From Lampris incognitus (Eukaryota; Chordata; Actinopteri; Lampriformes; Lampridae): a DNA stretch of 64,000 bases. Shown in pieces: positions 23,406 to 35,551 of the stretch (positions are counted from its first letter, which is position 1; the number at the start of each line of letters is the position of its first letter). Where the stretch lies: positions 3,823,730 through 3,887,729 of the forward strand of contig NC_079221.1 in NCBI RefSeq assembly GCF_029633865.1, in the 5' to 3' direction. The translations under genes were made by a program, and so were the position numbers. The notes beneath the pieces were generated by a model. It was not told the DNA's origin. It worked only from the letters and a program-made list of their open reading frames with translations, and made no database searches.

Positions 23406-24164
23406 TACACTCCTGAGGTGCAAAAACTATGAGGCCAGCCCTGCATCACGTGATTTGTGGCAGTATTGGTACGGTAGCAATATGATGCACCAATGTCACC
23501 CAATTTCCCCGTACCTCTTGCATATTTAGCAAAACACAAGGTTTTGTTTCTGATTCTGACTTTTACTTCCTGAATACTAGTGGTCTGTCGGTGCTATGAA
23601 ACATTTACTTTGATTTCACGAAAGCCACAACTGCTTCAGCCCTGAAGAACATACATGAACCCTCATGCTCACAACGAGCTTCTGTAGACGATAACTCTCG
23701 TCCTAACTGGCCTGCAGCTACAGTGAATAGTTAGATGACTTGTGTTATGCATTCGTCTTTTGTGTCGCTCACTTAAAAGTTAACAGATATGATGAACGTT
23801 TGGTTTGACACGTGTAAATATTAGAATATAAACTCCTCCTGGTCGTGCATCAGCCCTATTTGGGGTAATGCTAATTTTAAACCGGGGGAATGTGACTCGA
23901 GATCTGGGTTATGGGCTGAAAAAGGGTTACAGAAAGTGCAAGATAGGTACAGTGAAGATACAGTACTTACGTCCTTTGCAGAAATATCAACTAAATATGA
24001 CATTCCAAAGAATCCCTTTCTCAAATATCTTCAAGTGAGGAGGTTTACATCCTCATCTCAAAACCATTCATTAAATACACCAGCCATTTCCTCATTACAG
24101 GCAGCAATTATAGGACATTACTATGATAAATTCATCTGTGTGGCTTGTTTGTTTGTCCAAAGTA

Positions 24165-24640
24165 ACGGGGAGTGCAGGAGAGAGGTGGAGAAGAGAGTGC
24201 AGGCAGGGTGGAGTGGGTGGAGAAGAGTGTCAGGAGTGATTTGTGACAGAAGGGTACCAGCAAGAGTTAAAGGGAAGGTTTACAAGATGGTTGTGAGACC
24301 AGCGATGTTATATGGTTTGGAGACAGTGTCACTGATGAAAAGACAGGAGGTGGAGCTGGAGGTGGCAGAGATGAAGATGATAAGATTTTCATTGGGAGTG
24401 ATGAAGAAGGACAGGATTAGGAACGAGTATATTAGAGGGACCGCTCAGGTTGGACGGTTTGGAGACAAAGAAAGAGACAAGATGGAGATGGTTTAGACAT
24501 GTGTGGAGGAGAGATGCTGGGTATACTGGGAGAAGGATGCTGAATATGGAGCTGCCAGGGAAGGATGATCTGCTGTAGCGACCCCTAACGGGAGCAGCTG
24601 AAAGTAGTAGTAGTAGTAGTAGTTGTAGTAGTTGTAGTAT
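24165..24640 (+). mobile_element. 5'-truncated RTE-type LINE 3' end
   Basis: The plus-strand frame ending at 24496 encodes the tail of a LINE ORF2: VKGKVYKMVVRPAMLYGLET, LEVAEMKMIRF, KKDRIRNEYIRGTAQVGRF, as in RTE-type fish LINEs. After a stop and frameshift, similarity continues to the 3' end (CTGTAGCGACCCCTAACGGG, AGCAGCTGAAAG) and a TAG/TTG repeat tail at 24605-24640. Reverse transcriptase catalytic motifs and the endonuclease are absent, so it is dead on arrival. Confidence 0.85.
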
Positions 24641-24783
24641 GGCTTGTTTGAATCTGGGTCTGATGAATCCTCAGAATCAAAACAGATCATGGAAGAAGTA
24701 GATGATGAAATCTCTTTAGAAGACTGGAGTAAGACATGTAGGAAGGCTCAGAGGCACACACTCAACAGTAGCTTGAAACCTTA

Positions 24784-24899
24784 TACGGTATAAATATAAA
24801 CTTACGCAGTATAAATATAAACTTACGCAGTATAAATATAAACTTACACAGTATAAATATTAACTTACACAGTATAAATATAAACTTACACAGTGTAAA
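24784..24899. repeat. 21-bp tandem repeat
   Basis: Five to six units of CAGTATAAATATAAACTTACG with small changes. Confidence 0.93.
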
Positions 24900-25159
24900 T
24901 GGCTGATGTGTACATGCATAACTCCTGTGAAACTGCACGTGTTTATTGACAACATTCCTGATAGCTGCATCAAGTGCAGTGAGGCAGGAGGCACACGACA
25001 CCACTGCATACGGGAATGTGTGAAAGTGAAATCCTTTCAGCAAGTTATTGTTAACATCATTGAGCAAATTTTATCAAAGAACTGACCACTGTATCCTAAG
25101 CTTTGTATTCTGGGTCTATATCCTGTCCGCCATCACTTACACAGCAGTTTAAAGTCATA

Positions 25160-25210
25160 CACGTGTATGTGTGTGTGTGTGTGTGTGTGTATGTGTGTGT
25201 GTGTGTGTAC
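25160..25210. repeat. (TG)n microsatellite
   Basis: Interrupted TG array. A second one lies at 25740-25790, ending in a G-run. Confidence 0.9.
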
Positions 25211-26176
25211 TACAAGCTAAACCTGTAACTGTTCTTGATTGGAAAAATGTGAATGGGCCAAGAATGGGAATGTGGATTAGAGAAATGGCTTCAGTCGTGT
25301 CAGTGGAAAAGATAAACAACATGTTTTGGTGATATCTGGAGGCTTTTCTGTTCCTCTTAAGCCATAATGTTAATGTTGGTAACTAGCGCCGAGGGACTCG
25401 TACCATCAGGCACTTGTCCATTGATCTAAGAAACACACTTTATTTATTTATTGATCTATTCACTTTTTATTTAAAATTATCGTTTTATATATTTTTTTTT
25501 CTTTCGCGTTGACAGGCATGAGTTATGGGAGGGAGAACAGGGGGGAATGTTTGCTGTGTTTTATATAATTGTTATTCATTGTGTAATCTGATGTGATTTG
25601 CAAACCATAAAGAAATAAAAAGTAAATTGACGAACTATAAGATAAAGAAAATCGATTTCTATTTCAACATTCTAGAAATCAGAATAATAGTAATCTAGTG
25701 AATTATATTCTTACAACCTTAACGGTTAGATTATTATTTGTGTGTGTGTGCGTGCATGTGTGTGTGTGTGTGTGTGCATGGGGGGGGGGGTTCATGCCCA
25801 TATCAAAGTGAGTGCTGATATCAGAATAAAACTCCATCAGTCTGCTGGCATGGACTCAAGCCCACAGAGCAGATGATGATTTGAATAATTCATCTGCGAT
25901 GTAATGAGAAGATGTAAATGTTCACACTCGACTGAATCGTTTTGTAAATCCTACAGTTAACTTTGCAAATGCGTGCTTTGGACTCTTCGGGGGTGTTTAA
26001 TGAGTCAGCCTTCAGAGAAATTAGTATACTAAAACGTATGAGTGTGCACAGTTTGATGGTATGTTTGCATGTTAAATGTTTGCCATGTCCAACTGGTGGT
26101 AAGAGAGCGATATGATCCTCTTTACTTTCCTCTCGTCAGTGTTTTGGGTACTGCTGTGTTAGAAATCATCTGGGCA

Positions 26177-26620
26177 GGGCGTCCGGGTGGCATGGCGGTC
26201 TATTCCGTTGCCTACCAACACACGGATCTCCGGTTCGAATCCCCGTGTTACCTCCGGCTTGGTCGGGCGTCCCTACAGACAAAATTGGCCGTGTCTGCGG
26301 CTGGGAAGTGGGATGTGGGTATGTGTCCTGCTCGCTGCACTAGCGCCTCCTCTGGTCAATTAGGGTGCCTTTTCAAGGTTGGAGGGGGGACTGGGGGGAA
26401 TAGCGTGATCCTCCCACACGCTACGTCCACCCGGTGAAACTCCTCACTGTTTGGTGAAAAGACGCGGCTGGTGACTCCACATGTATGGGAGGAGGCATGT
26501 GGTAGTCTGCAGCCCTCCCCGGATCAGCAGAGGGGGTGGAGCAGAGACCGGGACGGCTCGGAAGAGTGGGGTAATTGGCCGGATACAATTGGGGAGAAAA
26601 AAAAAAGGGGGGGGGGGGAT
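26177..26620 (+). mobile_element. tRNA-derived SINE, family B, copy 5
   Basis: Full length, plus orientation. Head boxes TGGCATGGCGG and GGTTCGAATCC. Tail GGGGAGAAAAAA then G-run. The target duplication is not clear. Confidence 0.88.
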
Positions 26621-26658
26621 CCACCAAAAAAAAAAAAGCCAGAAAAACTGAGACAGTG

Positions 26659-26774
26659 CCAGCTGCAGCCTGGAGAACGAGGCGGGGCTACACCCAAACC
26701 CTAAACCCTAAACCCTAAACCTAACCCTAATACCATCATGTGTAGCCTTGCCCCATTCTTCAGGCTGCAGCTGG
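26659..26774. repeat. hairpin with telomere-like loop
   Basis: 35-bp arms (26659-26693, 26740-26774) are inverted copies with five or so mismatches. The loop holds about three CCCTAAA units followed by CCTAACCCTAA at 26695-26730. Confidence 0.88.
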
Positions 26775-26799
26775 GTGTACTTGGGAAACTAGGGGGAAA

Positions 26800-29052
26800 A
26801 AATATTTTGTTTCTACAATTTTTGGTGAAGAAGAAGAAGAACAGAGCATTAGCAGTGTACTGTTTACTTGGAACTAAAGGTGTTGAACTTGATCAACAGA
26901 ATGCGTTATCCACATTCTTTCAAATGATTACTTCTTTTTCTTCACTTTACCTTGTTCTGATGTGGAGTTGAAACTGAGACTCGAGTGTAAATAGTTCATT
27001 CTGCTTCGTTCCAGCTGGTCTTTACTTCATGCTGCACGTGAAGTCCAGCTGACTGAGCATCGTCTTTATCTGTCACATCTGTTTTGCTTCTGTCTGGTTA
27101 CTGGGAGCCTCTCGTAAAGCACATCTCCAACAATACTCTGTTTTAAATAATGGATGTGTAACTTTGGGGACGGGGGGGGGATAAAAAAATCATCTGGGCT
27201 CCTCTGAGGGTGCGCTTCATATGGGCAGAAACCTGAATTGCAGCACCATGACAACACACTGAGCTGCCATTTATAAACACACTCGCTGGAGCTTGTCGGC
27301 TGCAGGACACGCGGCTCAACATGGTTGGGGTGTGCAAACTGTGCAAAGAACAAATACGCACGGAGAAATTATATCAATTAAATTTTTATTTCACTCCACT
27401 AGTTTTCTCCTTAGAGAAGGGAGGGTCTTGACTTTTGGAGTTCTGTGAAGGGTGGTGTTTTTTGTCTTGTTGCACATGTGAAACATGCATAAGCTAGATG
27501 GCTTTTTGACTGAATTTAATGGTGAATTTCACTTCATTGGCTCAGGGGGCGCTAGGGGAGGACAAATGTCTTATGGTTCTCATTTTCCCCGTAATACAGT
27601 AAATCATGAGGTTGAGAGTTCTTCTGAGCTGTCATCGTTCTGTCTCAGTGAAGCTCATTAAACCATGACTCTCGAGGCCAGGAGGCCCCAAAGGCAACAT
27701 CTTCTATTACTGCCCTAAGTACAGCCAAATCCACACACATGCTAAAATAACAGCCCTCAGCGCAACAGCAAAACTTGTCCACTGAATGAAACTGAGACAA
27801 TTACGGCAGACTGGCTTCACGGAGGTCCGCACGGCGTGATGCTGATTAATACTCAAATGGCTTGTTAGTTAAAAGTAGGCAGTCATTGAACTCTGCTCAA
27901 CTACTTGGTGAAACTTGTTTAAACATAGAGGACATGTACAGCTGAACAGAGGCGGTGGTTCTGCAAGCCTCCATGAACCCTTTCTGAGGATGGCTACCCT
28001 TCCTCTCAGGGGATCACTTACACACTTCAAAAGAGGAGAGAAGAAGACTGTGACCTTGCTACAAGAAGCCTCATTGACCAAAACCCACTCTCTCACCAAC
28101 ACAGCCATCCCCCAAAGTCATATTCCTCCAAGCATGGATCAGATGAAGAGCGCCATGAAATGGTAGAAGAAGAAAAAAGATGAAGAGAACATTTTGGTTG
28201 GATTCTGGGCTTTTTATCACATTTACCACTTATCTGATTTTTACCGTGAGGGAGCAGTTTAATGGCACCGGGAGGCTGTCGTCCTGATTTACAAACCAAC
28301 AGGCCGAGCCCCGTTGGAAATTAACAGATTACCTTGTTCACTGATGCAATTCACAAGCGTGATTAATTTACACGTTCGACCATTTACCACCGTCTGTTAG
28401 CCGGGGAGGAGATCCTCTCGTACTGATAATCTTAATCTCAATAAATTCTTAGTGTTGGCACGTGAAACCGGTTTTGAAAGATGGCATTATCTTTTCGGTG
28501 GACAGGGGTCTGGCTTCACGACAGAAGGTTTAAATTCAGCCCTTCACAGAAACACCGCTCCCCTGCTCCGAATGTCCGGGACAGCTCGAGGCCGCCAGGT
28601 AACTTGTCAGTTGCTGTTCACCAACATCCACAGCAAAACCGTCAAAAACTCACTCCAGCACCAGCAAATATATATCTTACATAACGACTGTGCGCTGTAT
28701 ACACCGGGTATCAAGCCTACAGATTTTGACACAGTTTGATTAAAAATAAACAAATAAAACAAAAGCAGCAGTTAGGATGTCATGTGCAGAATACAAATGG
28801 TTCTCTACTGTGACTCAAATTTCCCTTCGGTGCCAAGCTGGACTGTGTTATTTCCTCAGCCTAAGTGCTCTGCAAATACAAACATACTTGAAGACTAAAG
28901 CGCGTCTCTGGTATGTCGCCCCCCCCCCCCCCGCCACGATGCACGCCATCCCCGTAAAGACGCTGTGGTAAAACAATACCGCTATCTCATTTTTCACCCA
29001 CCCCGGCAACAATCACCCGATATCCCAACAGTCCTCAGGAGGTAATTGAAGG
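26800..29052. other. intron block without recognised repeats
   Basis: No gene or mobile element recognised. 27600-28400 is free of simple repeats. C/G-runs occur near 27172 and 28920. Confidence 0.4.
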
Positions 29053-29064
29053 AAAGTAACATCC

Positions 29065-29899
29065 GGGGCATCTGAGTAGCGTAGTGATCTATTCCGTCGC
29101 CTACCAACACGGGGATCGCCAGTTCGAATCCCCATGTTACCTCCGGCTTGGTCACCCAGATAGCATCCGGATGTGGGCCACTTCAGGCAGTGATGTGGCA
29201 CTGATGGTCTTCTTCTGGTCCTGACAACATGGATGTGAGCCTGAAGTGGCCCACATGTATAATAGCAAATATGGCCCAAATATGCCAAATCACATGTGGG
29301 CCTTTTTTGGCAAAGATGCGGTGCTCTGGGCAACATGTGATCTGGATGTGGCCCTGAAGTAGCCCGTGTGGTAAATGGTGAATATGGCCCAAATATCACA
29401 AAACAAATATGGACCACCTTTGGCAAATATGTGGCACATGCGGCATTGCTATGGCCTGGTTCTGGCCCAGATCTGGCAAACAGGAGTGGACCGCCCAAGT
29501 GCCATCATTCCACGCGGTATGTGGGCCAGAGGAAGTGTCGTGTGTGGGACGGGTCCGGGCCACAGCAATTTTGCTATCTGGGCAGGCGTCCCTACAGGCA
29601 CAGTTGACCGTGTCTGCAGGCGGGGAGCTAGATGTGGGTCTGTGTCCTGGTTGCTGCACTAGTGCCTCTTCTGGCATGATCCTCCCACGCACTACGTCCC
29701 CCTGGTGAAACCCCTCACTGTCAGGTGAAAAGAAGCGGCTGGTGACTCCACATGTATGGAGGAGGCATGTGGTAGTCTGCAGCCCTCCCTGGATCGGCAG
29801 AGGGGGGGGGGCAGAGACCGGGATGGCTCAGAAGAGTGGGGTATTTGGCCGGGTACAACCGGGGAAGAAATGGAGGGGGGGGGGTCAAAAAAGAAAAGA
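29065..29899 (+). mobile_element. tRNA-derived SINE, family B, copy 6, split by an insertion
   Basis: The head is at 29065-29154 and the body and tail at 29583-29899. The whole is flanked by AAAGTAACATCC (29053-29064, 29900-29911), which proves it was one insertion later interrupted. The body is somewhat shortened compared with other copies. Confidence 0.9.
29155..29582 (+). mobile_element. short DNA transposon, family A, copy 4, nested in SINE
   Basis: A 428-bp element with perfect 11-bp ends CCCAGATAGCA / TGCTATCTGGG, flanked by CA on both sides. Excising it restores the SINE sequence (GGTCA joined to GGCGTCCC, as at 34733). Confidence 0.93.
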
Positions 29900-30200
29900 A
29901 AAGTAACATCCATGCATATTTCTCAAAATTCCTTCCAATTTTGCTCAGTTCATCTGAAACTATATCACAACCCGTTGTCTACAGACACCAGGAAGAAGGT
30001 GCAACTTATCAAACTGCGAGGCTTATTGTCTCACAGAAGTTGATGCAAATGTAGTGAAGCTTGAAAGTGAAATTAGCTTCGCTTGTATGGTGAAAGCACA
30101 TGTCATCTATCCATTGTTCAATTGATTGCTGCCTAATTAGTCCAGTAATTAAAAAGTTTCTACTGAACACTAATTTAAAAAAAAAAGATTTAACAGACCA

Positions 30201-30346
30201 CAAAGAGGAACTTTGCCAGCAGCCACCACAAGTTTCCCCTGACACATGCTCGGGCACACCACGCTGCTGTGAACAAAGAGGAACTTTGCCAGCAGCCACC
30301 ACAAGTTTCCCCTGACACATACTTGGGCACACCACACTGCTGTGAC
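30201..30346. repeat. tandem duplication, 73-bp unit
   Basis: Two adjacent copies starting CAAAGAGGAACTTTGCCAGC, with a few substitutions. Confidence 0.93.
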
Positions 30347-30771
30347 TATGGACTGGAGGAAGGTCACTCCTCCGGCACAGGCCACGCAGAAGGTGAAACG
30401 AGAAAACAGGCAATCTCAGGTCAGTATGAAATAGAAATCTCTCAGCTATACTGTCATAAAGTTACTGAAGTAAAGTATTGAAACCATAAAGGGGAACTTT
30501 CGGGAAAGTAAAAGGCTGTCTGGGAGATTGGCTCACCTACTGGCAAAGCAATGGCTTGTAGCCTAAGTGCTCAGGTGGTGCAGTCAGAGCTGTGCGCAAC
30601 ACAAAGAAATGCACCCCTACTGGCGCGTTGCAGGTCCACTGGGTCCACTAAACGGACAGGGGAAATGGGCTCTGCTACTAATATGTTACCGGTCTCTCTG
30701 TTTTGGTTTTTTTCAAGGTACTTCCAGCCGAGGATAGGATCTCGCCAGACAAAAAGTAATTGTAACTCACC

Positions 30772-30940
30772 ATTTTCTCTGTGCAAAATAAATATTTATT
30801 ACAAGCAACAGTCCACTAAAATGCATGTTTCGGGCTTTTGGGCTCAGTGTGCACACGCTGAGGAAGGAATAGCTCGAAGCGTTCATGTGTTTTCAGTGGA
30901 CTGTTTCTTGTAATAAATATTTATTTTGCACAAAGAAAAT
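30772..30940. repeat. foldback repeat, 46-bp arms
   Basis: 30772-30817 and 30895-30940 are inverted copies (44 of 46 match by eye), centred on AATAAATATTTATT. The 77-bp loop itself contains weaker inverted similarity (CGAAGCGTTCATG against CATGTTTCGGG), so it looks like two facing copies of one short repeat. Confidence 0.88.
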
Positions 30941-31420
30941 GGTCAGTGTTTGTCTGCTATTACTGTTTGTCCAAATAAAATAAAAGAATAAAAAAAGGGG
31001 GCACTGCACACTCAGAGCTACGATGCATACCTACATTTATCATACAAGAACCAACGTTTGCTGCCTTCATCTGGGATGTGTGTGCCAGTTCCCAGCTTCC
31101 CTGTTACAAACAGACAACCCACTGCACAGTTGATACTAATTGGATTAATTATCTGTTAGGTCACCTGTGTTGACAGGCACAGGCTGATCATAGGTCAGCA
31201 AAAGAGACCACAGTTTGAATATATATATACTTCAATATTTCAGTACTTCAGTAGTAATGTAATGATGCAACATTACACCAGTTACATTCTTCACGTTGAA
31301 CCCAGGATATCCGTTTACAAAACACATGAGCTCAAAGTCCACAATGAGAACGAGAGGAGAGAGACCCAGGCTGCCTCTCATCTCCATAGCTATATTATCA
31401 AAATCCCATCAGCTTTTTTG

Positions 31421-31838
31421 CTTTTCCCCCCTTTTTCTCCCGAGTTGTACTTGTCCAATCACCCCACTCTTCCGAGCCGTCCCGGTCACTGCGCCACCCC
31501 CTCTGCCGATCCGGGGAGGGCTGCTGACTACCACATGCCTCCTCCCATACATGTGGAGTCGCCAGCCGCTTCTTTTCACCTGACAGTGAGGAGTTTCACC
31601 AGGGGGACGTAGCGCGTGGGAGGATCACGTTATCCCCCCCGCCCGACCCCGACCCCGACCAGAGGAGGCGCTACTGCAGGGACCAGCACACATACCCACA
31701 TCCGGCTTCCCACCCACAGACACCGCCAATTGTGTCCGTAGGAACGCCCCACCAAGCCGGAGGTAATACAGGGATTCAAACCGGCGATCCCGTGTTGGTA
31801 GGCAATGGGATACACCGCCACGCCACCTGGATGCCCCT
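31421..31838 (-). mobile_element. tRNA-derived SINE, family B, copy 7
   Basis: Full length. Target duplication CCATCA(G/A)CTTTTTTG at 31406-31420 and 31839-31853. Confidence 0.9.
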
Positions 31839-32013
31839 CCATCAACTTTTTTGATTTCTATTCTAGCAGAAGAGATGGGATGGTTAAGCATCTCCAAAGT
31901 GAGCAGCAACTGCACATGTCCTATTCTTACACCTCAGGGCACCACGGTGCTGCGCTACGCAGAGTCTCAGTCCTGTTCAGTCTCACCAGCGCAACTTCTG
32001 CCACCAGAGCATG

Positions 32014-32376
32014 TCAGTAGACGTACACCACCTCTAGAAACACAGGATGTAACACCCTGTGCAGAGATGTGTTTCCCAGCGTGAGGGTGTTTAAATGTCT
32101 GCCTTTAATTGTGCCGTTACACACAGCACAGCAGTTACATGTGTAGTTATCGTCCGGACAGGGCAAGTTTCCTTTGGGGAGACACAGTTGTGTGTGTGTG
32201 TGGGGGGATTGGGCTGTGTGTGTGTGTGGAGGGGGGGTCATATCAGAATAAACTAAAAGTCCCTTAAAATTCTGGCCCTGATAAAACACCATCTTCACAG
32301 GTTTCCTAGTGTACATCATGTTACCATCATCAGGAAACGTGCACAAATCTAGAACATTGATCAGATGTCTGACCAA
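32014..32376 (-). pseudogene. possible Penelope-like element fragment
   Basis: The minus-strand frame contains FKGLLVYSDMTPP, then a (CA)n-encoded HTHT insertion, then PKGNLPCPDDNYTCNCCAVCNGTIKG. The arrangement of a LL-V-SD segment followed by a Cys-rich C-x-C-C-x-x-C knuckle resembles the linker before the GIY-YIG endonuclease in Penelope-like retroelements. Neither the endonuclease nor the reverse transcriptase is visible, and the frame ends soon after. I recall this pattern rather than having aligned it; chance is possible. Confidence 0.3.
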
Positions 32377-32661
32377 TTAGAACGTGGTTTGGTAAAAGCA
32401 TTATCAAGACCATTAAGCGCCACAGAACAACAAAAAGATGTCCAAAACCCGTTTCCTCTTTCAATTACTCCTCAACAGCCTGCTACTAACAGGAAAGTCG
32501 GGTACTGTCAAACTGATGAATGGTTGGTTCCTGTATTATGATAAATACCGGCACTGGAGCGTTGAGTGTGCAGCACCACACATTAATTAGATTACAGATT
32601 ATAGTCTGGAATTAGATTACAGTATTCCCATTTAGGAGGAAAGTGCACTTTTTTGAGGAAT

Positions 32662-32667
<6 letters not shown>

Positions 32668-32713
<46 letters not shown>

Positions 32714-32789
32714 CATCTCATTAGCCTATATATAGCATCTATATATATATGCTGATGAGTGTGACGCACAAAACAAGTTTGTACTGAAA

Positions 32790-32822
<33 letters not shown>
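32668..32822. repeat. (AT)n microsatellites
   Basis: AT arrays at 32668-32712 and 32793-32822, with a short TAGCATCT duplication between them. Confidence 0.95.
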
Positions 32823-32826
<4 letters not shown>

Positions 32827-32829
32827 CTT

Positions 32830-34626
32830 TGTTAAAAGGAACACTCAACGGTAGGGAAAGTGCTCAACAAATAAGGAGCAAAATAATCCAGTGAGTCAAG
32901 TAAATTCTTTACGAGACAGTACAAGCCTGTTTCATGCCATGAGCGATCATCAGCTGTCAAGATTTTTATCTAAATATGCGTGGTTCCTAATGTGATAATG
33001 TGCTTGCTAGATCATGAGACCCATGTGAAATACGCATTCAGCTGTCATCACTGTATTTGTTTTGATTAAGACAGAAAAGATAACTTCAAGTTTATTCAGT
33101 TATGTAAAACCACACTGTGAAAACCCAACCACCTGTTGACTGATCTGCAGAAGAAGAAGTGCAAACCTGCAGCGCTCGAGTTTCGCAACAACAAGCAAAA
33201 TTTGTGATGAGTTGCCGGCGCTTGTATAATGAACTTTAACTAAACCTAAGAGTCTCGACTTCTGACAGCAGTTGTCTCAACAAAATCTAAAAAGATTTAT
33301 ATATATTCATATTTTGCTGATTGTAATCTCCAAAATATTCCCTGTGTTGTCCCTATGTTGTGACGGTTTAGTTGATATTTGCAGCCTTTTTAACCGCTCT
33401 GGCGGTCTGATTTGCAAGTCCAGTAAGTCCTGGCTGAAGCGCTCAGACGGAGAGCTGCTAATGTTCAGTGAAGGCAGCGCTGAACCGCTGTGAACATGGG
33501 GAGGGAGCAGCAGCCAGTCTACAAAGAACTCCGTTATTTGAAGAAAATGAGACAAGAAGGGCCACGGAGCATTTCTCAACACGTTGCATAATAATAGAGG
33601 GAAAAAAAGTTAATCTCTGGACCAAATCAATGGAAAAAAAATAAAATAAATGAAAACATTAACTCACATTGCCCAAGATCTATGAAAACATCTCTGCATT
33701 ATCTTTGTTGAGCTAAACTCTGATAAGTACACTAAGTGATGTGAATTTATGAGCATGTGGATGAAGTGAACTCTTCACCTCTATTTTTTGGCTCCAAAAG
33801 TTAAGCAAAAAAAAAGAGAGAAGGGATTACTAAATTATACACAAGACAAAAATAATCCTGATCACATTACATGAGGCAGACCTTGGAATGCACTTCTTCA
33901 TGCAGTTAAAAGTCATGGTTGCTCTGTATTGTGCTGCATTTGCATGTTCAGGGTTCAACCAATTAAAAGCTAATTAATTCGAGACAATTCCATTAAGAAA
34001 CAAATCCCACTCATCAATATACACAACCTAGGGTCACTCATTGCTCAAATTTGAATTGGCTCTTTGCATCACATAGCACTATCGGAGCTGACAATAAACA
34101 TCTTGGCACGGACATATTCAGTGGTGCAGGAACTCATCAGCGCTGATAGATTTTATTTCCCTGGGTAGCCAGAGAAATCAAAAAGCATTGCTTAGTCATA
34201 TTGTGCGGTCTCAAACAGACACCGTTAAGGAAAAGGACGAGCCGTTGCTTATACTGTCACACATGCCCATAAGCAATGATATGCATTATTCTGCACTCGT
34301 TCTGCAACAGTAATGATCAAATGCGGATAAAGCTGTTCATGCAAATAACACTGCTGTGCCGTTTAATTAACACCAGAGGTTTGAACAGCTCTCCGTCCCA
34401 CTCTGCTACGGTCATTCACGTTGCAACAGATGTCCCCCTCATTACTGCCGCTTTAGCATCGTAGCATCAGAGCTGGGAAGAGAATAACTGAACGGCTCTC
34501 TGTCCCAATGTCAAGTCATCGAAGAGAAGAACAGCACCGTGTTTGTATCAGTCTGGCTCGCTTTGGAATTTTACAGCCGCGTTTGCTGACTGGTCATAAT
34601 GATAAACACATTTCTTTGCTACTTTG
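32830..34626. other. intron block, possible conserved non-coding DNA
   Basis: No repeat or gene recognised. 33880-34180 has TTAATTAATT-type cores and a TGCATTTGCATG octamer-like site. Confidence 0.35.
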
Positions 34627-34643
34627 AAAAAGTTACAGTGTGC

Positions 34644-35069
34644 GGGGGCGTCTGGATAGCGTGGCGGTTTATTCCGTTGCCTACCAACACAGGGATCGCC
34701 GGTTCGAATCCCTGTGTTGCTGCCAGCTTGGTCAGGCGTCCCTACAGACACAATTGGCCGTGTCTGCGGGTGGGAAGCCGGATGTGGATATGTGTCCTGG
34801 TCGCTGTACTAGCGCCTCCTCTGGTCGGTTGGTTGTTCGGGGGGGGAGCTGAGGGGAATAGCGTGATCCTCCCACACGCTACGTCCCCCTGGCGAAACTC
34901 CTCACTGTCAGGAGAAAAGAAATGGCTGGCGACTCCACATGTATGGGAGGAGGCATGTGGTAGTCTGCAGCCCTCCCCGGAACGGCAGAGGGGGGTGGAG
35001 CAGTGACCGGGATGGCTCGGAAGAGTGGGGTAATTGGCCAGGAACAATTGGGGAGAAAAAGGGAGAGAA
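34644..35069 (+). mobile_element. tRNA-derived SINE, family B, copy 8
   Basis: Full length with an exact 17-bp target duplication AAAAAGTTACAGTGTGC (34627-34643, 35070-35086). Confidence 0.93.
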
Positions 35070-35551
35070 AAAAAGTTACAGTGTGCATCCCTTATTTTGG
35101 TAAAACAGTCAGTAAGGTTACTGGTGTTTGCCAGTCAAACCAAGGCATGTGGCCAGTAGCCTTCCTTGGTTTCGCTGGTCACTCCTTGGAGGGCAGCTCG
35201 AGTTGATTGAAAAAGCAGAAGAACCGGGGAGCCATCTGACCTCATTGCAATCAAATTGCTTAATTCGCCCATGACAGTGTTGGATTGACTGAACAGGCTT
35301 GACTCAAACATTAGCACTGGGAACAGGACGTGGAACACAGCTCAGATCGCTGAGCGGTGTTCTAACAGCACAGTTCTAACAGTCTAACACAGTTCTAACA
35401 ACACAGTTCTAACAACTTCTGTTATGACAGAAAACATCCAGTCTAACAGCAGAAGCACACAAAGTGGTGCAAAATTCTGGATATTAAAACTACTACTGTA
35501 ATATAATGAGCCCTACCACCCTATCAATCCTATCCTATCAGCCTTAAGCAT

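Noticed and set aside
24784..24899. Regularly spaced 21-bp units as a CRISPR-like array
   Set aside because: The units are adjacent with no spacers and lie in a vertebrate intron.
26177..26240. SINE heads as real tRNA genes
   Set aside because: They have A and B boxes but do not form an acceptor stem or full cloverleaf and are joined to a SINE body.
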